From positions 45,317 through 109,316 of the forward strand of contig NZ_SUEG01000002.1 in the NCBI RefSeq assembly GCF_005063415.1: a stretch of 64,000 nt of DNA. Direction: 5' to 3'. The notes under the pieces are model-generated. The model ran no database searches, was not told the DNA's origin, and worked only from the letters and a program-made list of their open reading frames with translations. This document shows, in pieces, positions 35,329 to 43,932 of the stretch. The translations under genes and the position numbers were made by a program. Source of the stretch: Mesorhizobium sp. (lineage in GTDB: Bacteria; Pseudomonadota; Alphaproteobacteria; Rhizobiales; Rhizobiaceae). Position 1 is the first letter of the stretch. Each line of letters begins with the position of its first letter.

Positions 35329-37094
35329 GGCCTGTATTCCCGGTTAGGACTGAAAGCCGCACGGTTCATCCTGGTCAAAATTACTGCCGAGAGTTTCTCT
35401 GCAGGGATGATGCGCAGGATTCCCTCGAGGTGATCCGCGAAAGTGCGGCGTGCCTGCAGCACCAGGAGGACCTCGCTGATGACGCCCATGGCCGCTTCCA
35501 GATCAGCGGTGCGGTCGGTGGTGTGAAAATCAACCACTATACAACTGTATTCTTGCTGCAGATGCTGGAGTGCAGCGGAGATGGAGAGCGAGGCATTCAA
35601 CTCGGAGATTGACCCCGTGGGCCTGAGAACCAGAACCTGCAGCCCTTCCTGATCCGCGGGAATGGTGGCAAACGCCCTGGCGAGCTTGCGGCCTGGCTCC
35701 GCGTTCAGCATTGGCTGGTCCATTGATGGCTTTTGCCAATTGGCATCAACGAGCAGTGTCTTTTGCCCGGTCGCCGCAATGACCCTTGCGAGATGAACCG
35801 CCACCGTGGAGCTTCCGGACTTGGCGAGGGGTGAAGCAACGCCGATTATAAATCCGCCTTGGCGGCCCTGAACTCCGCGCATACGGCTGGCAATCTTGTT
35901 CACTTGGCGGCCCTGAACTCCGCGCATACGGCTGGCAATCTTGCTGAGCGAGCTGTGAAGCTCGGGAGCGTCCTTTGAGTAGACGGGCTGCAAAGACTGC
36001 TCGCATGGCCCCACAACATTCCACCTGCGGCGGGGAATTCTGCGGATTCCTACAATCCGATCAAGGCCGGTTGACCTGTGCACATCCTCGACCGTTATCA
36101 GGCGGTGGTTCATTGCTTGCTTGATCAATGCGTGACCAACACCGGCAACCCCACCGGCCATAACGGAGAGCGCTACCATCAGGACCGTTGGCGGCCAACT
36201 GCGTTGGCGAGGCGGTTCGGCGGGCGTGATGACCCTTGCGCTCGGGATCAGCGACGAGGCGCTGAAATCGGAGTGCGTCCGCTGCAGAAGGGTATTGTAA
36301 AGCGAGCGATAAACCTCGGCCGCGCTCTGCTGCTCGCGGATAAGGACTTGTGCCCTCTCCGCAGATTCAGGATCCGATGGGAGTTCCGTCAGTGATTCGG
36401 TCACAAAAGCCTTTTCCCGAAGTTCAGCAAGCCGCTTGTGCAGATCAGATGTTTCTTCCGCGCGAGCCGCCTGCCGGCGTTCGCGCTGATTTCCGATGTA
36501 ACCGTCGGCGATCGCGTTCGCGAGCATGGCCGAGAACTGAGGATCGGAAGAGGTGACCCCGATCTCGACGGCGGTGGAGGAACCCATCTGAACAACGGAA
36601 AACGCGCGCCTCACAAGGACCATCGCCTCATACCTAATATTTGGCTCCGCCGTCGGCATTTCGGTGCCGAAGAGAGACGCCAATTGGCCCCGCACATAGC
36701 TGGAGATCCGGGTGCGCAAGCTGTCATCCGTCACAAACTCTTCGTCTTCCGCTAAGCCAGTGTGGTCAACAACGCGTCCGACGACCTCGTCCGACTGAAT
36801 GACCTGTATCTGGCTCTCTACATAGACCCGCTCATCCGCCTGAGCTTCGCCCGGTTGCGGAGCCGGCGGAGATGAAAGGAGGATGGTCGCATAGGCGGTG
36901 TAATATCCAGGCGAAAGGACCGTATATGCGCCGCCGACACCAAGGCTCACAACGATCCAGAGGAGGCAAAGGCGCCAACTGCGTCGAACAAATCTCAAGA
37001 TGTCTTTCGCGGTCAGCTCGTCGCGATCCTTGGGTGGGATCGGCTGGTGAGGCGGCCCGGACGGCTGAACGACAAAGTGATCGGTGGCGAACAT
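35325..37094 (-). CDS. Polysaccharide co-polymerase (Wzz domain) fused to BY-kinase-like ATPase with degenerate P-loop, ExoP type
   Basis: 589 residues from ATG 37094, with AGGAGAG nearby. A Wzz domain opens the protein (helix LCLLWIVVSLGVGGAYTVL, periplasmic part with VYVESQIQVIQSDEVVGRV), coiled-coil sequence follows, then a second helix (VLMVALSVMAGGVAGVGHAL). The cytoplasmic part resembles bacterial tyrosine kinases: LLVDANWQ (Walker A') and YSCIVVDFHTTD (Walker B). Walker A, however, reads SPLAKSGSSTV without the GK[ST] lysine, and the C-terminus lacks a tyrosine cluster. It controls chain length; kinase activity is doubtful. Confidence 0.88.
   Translation of the reverse strand: MFATDHFVVQPSGPPHQPIPPKDRDELTAKDILRFVRRSWRLCLLWIVVSLGVGGAYTVLSPGYYTAYATILLSSPPAPQPGEAQADERVYVESQIQVIQSDEVVGRVVDHTGLAEDEEFVTDDSLRTRISSYVRGQLASLFGTEMPTAEPNIRYEAMVLVRRAFSVVQMGSSTAVEIGVTSSDPQFSAMLANAIADGYIGNQRERRQAARAEETSDLHKRLAELREKAFVTESLTELPSDPESAERAQVLIREQQSAAEVYRSLYNTLLQRTHSDFSASSLIPSARVITPAEPPRQRSWPPTVLMVALSVMAGGVAGVGHALIKQAMNHRLITVEDVHRSTGLDRIVGIRRIPRRRWNVVGPCEQSLQPVYSKDAPELHSSLSKIASRMRGVQGRQVNKIASRMRGVQGRQGGFIIGVASPLAKSGSSTVAVHLARVIAATGQKTLLVDANWQKPSMDQPMLNAEPGRKLARAFATIPADQEGLQVLVLRPTGSISELNASLSISAALQHLQQEYSCIVVDFHTTDRTADLEAAMGVISEVLLVLQARRTFADHLEGILRIIPAEKLSAVILTRMNRAAFSPNREYRP
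35858..35947. repeat. 45-bp in-frame tandem duplication inside the Wzz/kinase gene
   Basis: Two copies of a 45-bp unit (35858-35902 and 35903-35947), nearly identical, give the repeated peptide NKIASRMRGVQGRQ twice in the linker ahead of the P-loop. The length is a multiple of three, so the frame is kept. Confidence 0.9.
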
Positions 37095-37104
37095 ACAGAC
37101 TCTC

Positions 37105-38424
37105 CTACGACCGGAAATGATCCGCCTCGTGTTCCAACGGCGCGGATTGGGACGCAGGGGGATATCCTCGCACCCGGCCTGCGTCGCAAGCCGCCGCCGT
37201 GCGAAGGACGGCCGCTCCGCCAATGAGGAAGAAGCCGGCTGAAACCACCAGCACGACGACTTCCTTCGCCACCATCGCGTAAACAATGGCTTGCTCCGCC
37301 ATGACGAAAGACAAAAAATATGTGGCCACCAGGAATACTAGCAGACCGGATACGTTAAGGACGGCCCATTCATTTTCATAGCCGTAACTGAACATGAATA
37401 TATTTGACGTGAATGTATTTATGTTCATCAGCAATGGTATAATGGCCATTGCGCGCACGATAGGTATCGCTCCTGAAAATTCATCTCCGAAGAGGATCAA
37501 TATTATATATGGAGCAACAAATAACATTCCAATAGTCATCGCCGTCCCGCCTGCTATGGTGAATAATGATCTCCTTATTAGTCGTATTCCGGCAGCAGGG
37601 TCGAAATGAGCGTAGTATGAAACCCTCGGTATGAAGGTATCCATAAGCAACTTAAAAAATATCCGCGCGGCTAGTAGGAATTTTTCGGCGACAGAATATT
37701 GTCCGGCTGCGACATAACCTTCGAAATGCCCGACAAGGGCGACAGGGAGGGTGACGAGGGCAGACTCCACGGCTAAGAAGAGGCATCCCCTCCAGCCGTT
37801 GCGCAGCTGCATTCCAATCGTCGAAAGCGTCACGGACCTGAAACCGCCGAACCCAATCGGAAGGATGAAAGGTAAGCAGATGACGCCACTGAGGACGGGA
37901 ACTGCGCTCTGGATGGCAACGGCGAGCGCGACCTGGTCAGGTGATGCGACCATGGCGACGAAACAGACGAGCGCCAGAACGCGAGCAACAACCACCGCGA
38001 CGGTCGCCTGCCAGGCGCGTTCCAGGCCGACGAAGAGCCAGGCCGGAAAAATAATGCCGCCGGCGGCCGAGAGCATCGCGCACAGGAATGTCGGCCTACT
38101 GAGCGCCAGGACGTCGCCGGCCAGCACAAGGCCAACCAGGCATACGGCAACGAACAGCACTGCCTTAGTGGCCATGACCTGAGCAACGAGTGACGCGATC
38201 GCCGCCGGCTCGTATCGAAGGGAAGCAACCCTGCGCTGCGCGGTCCAATGAAATCCATAGGCCACGACCGAGGCGGCGAGTTGTCCGATGGCGAGCGCAT
38301 ACGCGTACTGCCCGAAACTCATGGGCCCAAGGACACGCCCGGCATAGGGCAAGATGATCAGCGGCTGCAGGACGTCGGTGACATGCAGGACAGCCAGACT
38401 GGCGGCCTGTTTGCTCAGAGTCAT
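37105..38424 (-). CDS. Wzx-type polysaccharide flippase (MATE/PST family)
   Basis: 439 residues with about twelve to fourteen hydrophobic helices. The start, LAVLHVTDVLQPLIILPYAGRVLGPMSFGQYAYALAIGQ-like, is the family signature, as are SVAEKFLLAARIFFKLLMDTFIPRVSYY and APYIILILFGDEFSGAIPIVRAMA. It flips the lipid-linked repeat unit to the periplasmic side, ahead of the Wzy-like protein. It ends 11 bp before the Wzz start. A markedly AT-rich stretch (about 37370-37680) lies in the middle of the gene, unlike its neighbours, hinting at acquired sequence. Confidence 0.92.
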   Translation of the reverse strand: MTLSKQAASLAVLHVTDVLQPLIILPYAGRVLGPMSFGQYAYALAIGQLAASVVAYGFHWTAQRRVASLRYEPAAIASLVAQVMATKAVLFVAVCLVGLVLAGDVLALSRPTFLCAMLSAAGGIIFPAWLFVGLERAWQATVAVVVARVLALVCFVAMVASPDQVALAVAIQSAVPVLSGVICLPFILPIGFGGFRSVTLSTIGMQLRNGWRGCLFLAVESALVTLPVALVGHFEGYVAAGQYSVAEKFLLAARIFFKLLMDTFIPRVSYYAHFDPAAGIRLIRRSLFTIAGGTAMTIGMLFVAPYIILILFGDEFSGAIPIVRAMAIIPLLMNINTFTSNIFMFSYGYENEWAVLNVSGLLVFLVATYFLSFVMAEQAIVYAMVAKEVVVLVVSAGFFLIGGAAVLRTAAACDAGRVRGYPPASQSAPLEHEADHFRS

Positions 38425-38586
38425 GGTAGCCTCCAGTCAGGTGCCTGTCGAGGCAATGCAAACCACACAGTCCAGATATGGTAGCGCCGCCTCCCAGCAG
38501 CAGCGCCAAAGAACAGCCGGCCGTGAAGGCGTTGGCGCAAATCGGCAATACGGCGGTCCAAGTGTGTTCACTGGTTCCGCCTTCCT

Positions 38587-39375
38587 CTAACCGTCACGAA
38601 GTCCGCGCCTGGGAAGCAGCGATGCCTGCAGCAAAGCCAGGATGAACAGGCTGTTCGTCACGAGGTACCTGATCGCCAGGCGGCGGGGATCCTGGAAGAG
38701 CCGGTGCAGCCATTCCAGCCCGCTCTTCTGCATCCATTGCGGCGCCCGCTTGACGTCTCCGGCATGGAAATCGAAAGCTGCTCCTACCCCTAACATGACC
38801 GCATTGATCCGGCCGCGATGCGCCTGCATCCAGCTTTCCTGCTTGGGACATCCGAGCCCCACCCACATGATCCTCGCACCGGACTGATTGATCATTCTGA
38901 CCACTGCCTCATCCTCCTCGGCCGACAGAGGGCGGAGCGGAGGGGAGTAAGAGCCCACGATGTTTATGCCGGCAAACTCGGTTCGAATGCACTGTTCGAG
39001 ACGTTGCAGGGTGCCCGGGCTGCCGCCGTACAGGAACATTGCCGAGCCCAGTTCCGATGCCCTCCGGCAACAAATCCACATCAGGTCCGGTCCGGCGATG
39101 CGCGGCTGATCCGCGTGTCCCTGCCGCCTCAGCATCCAGGCCACCGGCGCTCCATCCGGCGCGACAAGGTCGGCGCTATCTATCGCTTCGGCATGGGCGC
39201 GATTGCGGCGGGCGGTAACGACACTGTGGGCATTGCACAGGAAAACCGTTCGGCTCTCCCGCCGCAGCGCCCAGTCGAAGACGCAGTTGACTGCCTGCGC
39301 CAAGCCCAGAGCGTGCACGGGTACCCCAAGCACTTGCTCGCGCACTACTCCCTGATCGATCGCGAGCTCTGTCAT
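38587..39375 (-). CDS. WecG/TagA/CpsF-family glycosyltransferase
   Basis: 262 residues from ATG 39375, with GAGGTGG upstream. Signatures are visible: FLCNAHSVVTARR (active-site region), DLVAPDGAPVAWMLRRQG, FLYGGSPGTLQRLEQCI, and MWVGLGCPKQESWMQAHR followed by MLGVGAAFDFHAGDVKRAPQWMQKSGLEWLHRL. It transfers an amino- or deoxy-sugar in the second or later step of repeat-unit assembly. Its first eleven residues, MTELAIDQGVV, are identical to those of the divergent gmhA gene at 40935, because both starts lie in a long inverted repeat. Confidence 0.93.
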   Translation of the reverse strand: MTELAIDQGVVREQVLGVPVHALGLAQAVNCVFDWALRRESRTVFLCNAHSVVTARRNRAHAEAIDSADLVAPDGAPVAWMLRRQGHADQPRIAGPDLMWICCRRASELGSAMFLYGGSPGTLQRLEQCIRTEFAGINIVGSYSPPLRPLSAEEDEAVVRMINQSGARIMWVGLGCPKQESWMQAHRGRINAVMLGVGAAFDFHAGDVKRAPQWMQKSGLEWLHRLFQDPRRLAIRYLVTNSLFILALLQASLLPRRGLRDG

Positions 39376-39497
39376 GCCACCTCGATTGCTGCAATGGTGA
39401 GCCATCATCACAGCGTGCGAGCACTTCGAGTTCAATTGCTATTCCGAACGGGAAGCTGGGGGGCGGCGCTCAGCGGAGGTACTTAAAAGGAATATCC
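39343..39497. repeat. Left arm of 155-bp inverted repeat
   Basis: Reverse complement of 40812-40967 with only about four differences (three substitutions and one indel visible). It covers the 5' end, ribosome site and upstream region of the WecG-type gene. The inner edge GGAATATCC abuts the IS481 remnant. Confidence 0.92.
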
Positions 39498-40811
39498 TGT
39501 CCCAACCGGATAGATAGGTAACAGAATGGACCGATTGCATGGGTGACAGTTTTCTTGTCCGCCGGGAGAGCGATGGTTTGGCAAGAGACTGGCATCATGG
39601 ACGAGCGGCTTCGGTTTGTTGTGGATTGCCTGGCGGGCGATGAGGCGATGAGCGAGTTGTGTGCTGGCTTCGGCATATCGCGCAAGACCGGCTACAAATG
39701 GCTTGGTCGCTATCGTGCGCTCGGCCCGGAAGGCTTGCATGACTGCCGCGGGCGCCGCTCAATCATGGCCGGGCGACGGCTTTGGATCTGGTGAAACAGA
39801 TTGTTGCGGCCAAGGAGACGCACCCGCTGTGGGGACCGAAGAAGATCGTTGCACGGCTGAAGCGCATCGCTCCCGAGTTGGCCTGGCCATCGGCCTCGAC
39901 GGCTGGGGCGATCCTTGCGCGGCACGGCCTTGTCAGCGTCCGCAAGCGGGCACGGCTGCGGGCCTGCGGCAACGGACCATCGCCGCAAGCCGAGGCGCCG
40001 AACGCGGTGTGGACGGGCGATCACAAAGCTGGTTCCGGACCCGTGACGGGTGGCGCTGCGAGGCGTTGACGGTGATGGATGCGTCGAGCCGCTACCTGTT
40101 GGCGCTCGAAGCGACGGGCTCGACGGCATGACGAGGCCTGGCCGGTGCTCGAGCGGCTGTTTGAGGAGCATGGCCTGCCGGATCGGCTCAGAAGCGATAA
40201 TGGCCCGCCCTTCGCGTCGGCCGGCGTCACCGGGTTGACGCCGCTTGCGATGCGCTTCATCAAGCTCGGCATCACGCTGGAGCGGATCGCGCCCGGCAAG
40301 CCGCAGCAGAACGGCCGCCACGAGCGCTTCCACCTGACTATGCTGCCGCTGGCCGAGGCGCCGGAGGCCGACAGAATGGCCCAGGGCAAGGCCTTCGAGG
40401 CCTTCCAGCACGCCTAGAATGAGGAGCGTCCGCATGAGACGCTGGCCATGGACACCCCGGCGCAGCATTACCGCGCCTCGACTCGTGCCGACGACACCGC
40501 CCGAGCCCGACTATCCGGCCGAGGCGGCGGCGCGCAGCGTGCGCCACATGGCGAGATCAGGCGGAACGGCGGCTTCGTCTACGTTTCCAAGGCGCTGGCC
40601 GGCGAAGCGGTCGCCGCCATCGAAACCGAGGATGGTGAATGGGCGCTCCGCTTCCACGCCCATCCACTTGGCATCATCGATACCAGGCGCATGAAGCTGG
40701 TGCGCCGCAGCGCCGCGGGTTGCCTACGGCATTGTTGTCGGGCGACACCGTGACGATCTTGACGCCGATATGGCGACCTGCCGGCGTGCCGGCCGCAACG
40801 GAGAGAACAAG
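39498..40811 (+). mobile_element. Decayed IS481-family insertion element
   Basis: The transposase is readable in consecutive frames: LRFVVDCLAGDEAMSELC and FGISRKTGYKWLGRY (helix-turn-helix), then THPLWGPKKIVARLKR, then VMDASSRYLLALEATGS, then LPDRLRSDNGPPFAS and GKPQQNGRHERFHLTML (integrase core with its late acidic residues). Several frameshifts and a stop after AFQHA near 40417 show that it is inactive. No clear terminal inverted repeats of its own were found; it fills the space between the two 155-bp arms. Confidence 0.88.
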
Positions 40812-40967
40812 GGATATTCCTTTTAAGTACCTCCGATGAGCGCCGCCCCCCAGCTTCCCGTCCGGAATAGCAATTGAACTCGAAGTGCTCGCACGCTGTG
40901 ATGATGGCTCACCATTGCAGCAATCGAGGGTGGCATGACAGAGCTCGCGATCGATCAGGGAGTGGTG
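40812..40967. repeat. Right arm of 155-bp inverted repeat
   Basis: Mirror copy of 39343-39497. It contains the ribosome site and the first eleven codons of gmhA. The similarity stops just after the codons for MTELAIDQGVV, where the two proteins diverge. Confidence 0.92.
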
Positions 40968-41588
40968 GCATATCGCAAATGTTCGCGGGATGATGCCCTC
41001 TGGTTGCAGCCTAAAGAATTCACGCAGGATTATCTGGCATCGCTTTGCATCGCATTGGCGCAGATCGATACGGACGCCGTGCAGGAGGCGATACAGTTGC
41101 TGCGCGCCGTACGCGATGCGGGCGGCACAGTCTTCGTCGCCGGCAACGGCGGCAGCGCAGCGACCGCCTCCCACTGGGTCAATGACCTCGGTAAGGCCAC
41201 GAAACGCTCGGGAAGGCAGCCAATCCGGGTCATAGGGCTGACAGACAACGTCTCCTGGATGACGGCGCTCGGCAATGACGAAGGCTACGAGCGTATCTTT
41301 GCCGGCCAGATGGAGAACTTCGCCAAGCCGGGTGACGTGCTCATAGTGATTTCAGCCAGCGGGAACTCGCTTAATCTCGTGCGGGCAGTCGAACTCGCTC
41401 GCGAAAGGAAGGTAGCCACCATCGGCATTGTCGGTTTTGACGGCGGCACGCTTAAGGAGCTCGTCGACCAGCCAGTATGGGTGAGGTCCGAAAAAGGCAC
41501 CTACGAACTCGTCGAGGACGTCCACGCCGCGATCTGTCATGCCATCACGCGATACCTCATCGCCGACCGACCGGAGCGCGGTCAATGA
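40935..41588 (+). CDS. gmhA: Sedoheptulose-7-phosphate isomerase (GmhA, SIS domain)
   Basis: 217 residues. It has one SIS domain with VFVAGNGGSAATASHWVNDLGKATK, the GmhA-type phosphate loop, and VLIVISASGNSLNLVRAVELAR. It converts sedoheptulose 7-phosphate to D-glycero-D-manno-heptose 7-phosphate, the first step to activated heptose. The first 11 residues come from the inverted repeat shared with the WecG-type gene, so the native N-terminus may have been replaced. The stop overlaps the next start (ATGA), marking the beginning of a tight operon. Confidence 0.92.
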   Translation: MTELAIDQGVVAYRKCSRDDALWLQPKEFTQDYLASLCIALAQIDTDAVQEAIQLLRAVRDAGGTVFVAGNGGSAATASHWVNDLGKATKRSGRQPIRVIGLTDNVSWMTALGNDEGYERIFAGQMENFAKPGDVLIVISASGNSLNLVRAVELARERKVATIGIVGFDGGTLKELVDQPVWVRSEKGTYELVEDVHAAICHAITRYLIADRPERGQ

Positions 41589-42853
41589 ATATTGTCCTGC
41601 CGAGCTCTCCCTGCCTGCAAAAGGCAGATGTCGAAGGCCGCACCTACAGCCGGCCGCGCCAGGCGGTCATCCTGGCCGGCGGGCGTGGCACGCGCATGCG
41701 GCCGATCACAATCGATCGCCCGAAACCAATGGTGCCGGTGCGCGGCCGCCCTTTTTTGGAATACCAGATCGAACAGCTGCGGCAGGAGGGGTTCGAAAGG
41801 GTTCTTCTTCTACTCGGGTATTTGCCCCATGTAGTGATGGACCATTTTGGCGACGGCAGCAGGTTCGGCCTCAGTATCGAATATGCCGTCACCCGTCCCG
41901 ACGACCTCACCAGCAGCCGGGTATCCAATGGCCGTCACCTCATAGATCCGTGCTTCCTGCTGCTGTATTGCGACAATTACTGGCCGATGCGCATGGAGCG
42001 GTTGTGGCAACGCTTCTGTGCGGCCGGCAAGCCTGGAATGATCACGGTCTACAGCAACAAGGACGGCTATTCACGCGGCAGCGTGATCCTTGATGCGAAC
42101 GACAATGTGACCGTCTTCGATCGGCTCCGCACCACGCCCGGGCTGCAGGGAGTCGAGATCAGCTATGCCATACTGACCGATCTCGCCCTCGAACTCCTGC
42201 CCGACGAGGACACCCTCTTCGAGGAGGCCATCTACACGCCGCTCGCGACGCAGCATCGCCTCGCCGGCTTCGTAAGCGAGCACCGCTACTACAGCGTGGG
42301 CTCGATCGAGCGTCTACCCGCGACGGAGCGCTTTATGAGCCGCGAAAAAACCATGCTCGTAGATAGGGACGGCGTACTCAACTGCAGACCGCCACGGGCT
42401 CAATATGTGTGTTCATGGGACCAGTGGGAGTGGGTTCCGGGTGCAAAGCAGGCGTTGGCCCTTCTGAACGAGGCCGGCTACCGCATAGTCATCATCTCCA
42501 ACCAGGCAGGGATAGCGCGCGGAGCGATGACCGCCGCTGATCTCGAGGCGCTTCACCAGCGCATGTGCGCCGAGGCCGAAGCCGTCGGCGGCAAGATCGC
42601 GGAGATCTACCACTGCCCACATGGCTGGGACGACGGCTGCGACTGCCGCAAGCCCAAACCCGGCATGCTGTATCAGGCACAGCGCGACTTTGATCTCGAC
42701 CTCACACGCACACTGTTTGTCGGCGATGACGATTGTGACCGTCAAGCGGCCGAAGCCGCAGACTGCCTATACGCGCAAGTAAGCGAGCAATGCTCGCTTC
42801 TGGACCTCACCCGTCAACTCCTTTCGAAAGCGGAGCACGGCAGACATGAATGA
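41585..42853 (+). CDS. Bifunctional heptose-1-phosphate nucleotidyltransferase (HddC type) and heptose-bisphosphate phosphatase (GmhB type)
   Basis: 422 residues from ATG 41585. Residues about 20-240 are a sugar nucleotidyltransferase (VILAGGRGTRMRPIT, RPKPMVPVRGRPFLEYQ, LLLYCDNYWPM). Residues about 255-415 are a HAD-family phosphatase (MLVDRDGVLN, VIISNQAGIARG, YHCPHGWDDGCDCRKPKPGM, FVGDDDCDRQAA) with the Cys/His zinc cluster of GmhB. The fusion unites the phosphatase and GDP- or ADP-transfer steps of activated heptose synthesis. With a separate hddA kinase present, the GDP route is more likely. Confidence 0.9.
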   Translation: MNIVLPSSPCLQKADVEGRTYSRPRQAVILAGGRGTRMRPITIDRPKPMVPVRGRPFLEYQIEQLRQEGFERVLLLLGYLPHVVMDHFGDGSRFGLSIEYAVTRPDDLTSSRVSNGRHLIDPCFLLLYCDNYWPMRMERLWQRFCAAGKPGMITVYSNKDGYSRGSVILDANDNVTVFDRLRTTPGLQGVEISYAILTDLALELLPDEDTLFEEAIYTPLATQHRLAGFVSEHRYYSVGSIERLPATERFMSREKTMLVDRDGVLNCRPPRAQYVCSWDQWEWVPGAKQALALLNEAGYRIVIISNQAGIARGAMTAADLEALHQRMCAEAEAVGGKIAEIYHCPHGWDDGCDCRKPKPGMLYQAQRDFDLDLTRTLFVGDDDCDRQAAEAADCLYAQVSEQCSLLDLTRQLLSKAEHGRHE

Positions 42854-43901
42854 ATCAACACGCGTTCTCGTCACCGGACACAATGGATATCTCGGTTCTG
42901 TCATGGTGCCCGTGTTGCAGGCGGCGGGCTATGAGGTGGTCGGGCTGGACATCGGATATTTTCGTGCGTGCACCCTGGGAACGGACAATACCAGTGTGCC
43001 CGAGATCACAAAGGATCTGCGCGCCATCGAACCCCCGGATCTGCAGGGCTTTGACGCGGTGATCCATCTGGCGGCACTCTCGAACGACCCGATCGGAAAT
43101 CTCAACGCGGATTGGACGAGGCAGATCAATGCGGACGGGACAGTTCGTCTGGCCACGATGGCCAAGGCGGCCGGCGTCCGGCGGTTCCTATTTTCCTCCT
43201 CTTGCATCATGTATGGCATGTCGGAAGCCGCCGTCGTCGACGAAACCGCCCCGCTGGCGCCGCAAACAGAATACGCAAGATCAAAGGCTGTTGCCGAAGA
43301 AGCGCTGCGCGCGCTGGCGGACGACCGGTTCTCGCCCGTCTATTGCCGCAACGGCACCGTCTATGGTCTCTCGCCGAGAATGCGCTTCGACACCGTGCTG
43401 AACAATTTCATGGGCAGCGCCTTCACCACTGGACGTGTCGAAGTCCATAGCGATGGCACGCCATGGCGGCCCGTGGTTCATGTCCAGGATGTCGCGCGCT
43501 ATTTCAAATTGATGCTGGAGGCGCCGCTACAGGACATCCACAATGAGGCGTTCAACATGGGTGTTGAAAGCCTCAATCTCCAGGTGAGCGAGATAGCGGA
43601 GATCGCCGTTGAGGCCGTCCCCGGCGCGCAGCTCACAATGACACCGAAGCCGGGCGCGGATCAAAGGACCTACAAGGCGGACTTCAGCAAGTTCTCACGG
43701 ACTTTCCCGGATTTCGAGTTTCAGTGGACGGCGCGAATGCGAGCGCAGGAGCTTTACGAGGCGTTCCGCTCGATCGCACTTACATTTGAAGACTTTACCG
43801 ACAAGCGCTTCACGCGGCTGCGCTGGCTCGATCATTTGCTCAAGGCGGGGATGCTCGATGATCAGTTGCGCTGGCGAACCGCACAGCCGCGTGTTGCCTA
43901 A
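42846..43901 (+). CDS. NAD-dependent sugar-nucleotide epimerase/dehydratase (extended SDR)
   Basis: 351 residues. It has an N-terminal nucleotide-binding loop, VLVTGHNGYLGSVMV, the LAALSNDPIGN segment, and the catalytic Ser/Tyr/Lys region (LFSSSCIMYG ... YARSKAVAEEAL). RNGTVYGLSPRMRFDTVLNNF and RPVVHVQDVARYF are typical of the group. It overlaps the upstream gene by 8 bp. It would epimerise, reduce or dehydrate a nucleotide-activated heptose in this operon; the exact reaction cannot be read from sequence. Confidence 0.88.
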   Translation: MNESTRVLVTGHNGYLGSVMVPVLQAAGYEVVGLDIGYFRACTLGTDNTSVPEITKDLRAIEPPDLQGFDAVIHLAALSNDPIGNLNADWTRQINADGTVRLATMAKAAGVRRFLFSSSCIMYGMSEAAVVDETAPLAPQTEYARSKAVAEEALRALADDRFSPVYCRNGTVYGLSPRMRFDTVLNNFMGSAFTTGRVEVHSDGTPWRPVVHVQDVARYFKLMLEAPLQDIHNEAFNMGVESLNLQVSEIAEIAVEAVPGAQLTMTPKPGADQRTYKADFSKFSRTFPDFEFQWTARMRAQELYEAFRSIALTFEDFTDKRFTRLRWLDHLLKAGMLDDQLRWRTAQPRVA

Positions 43902-43932
43902 TTTTCATTCTGTCGATTTTCGAGGGCAAAAT

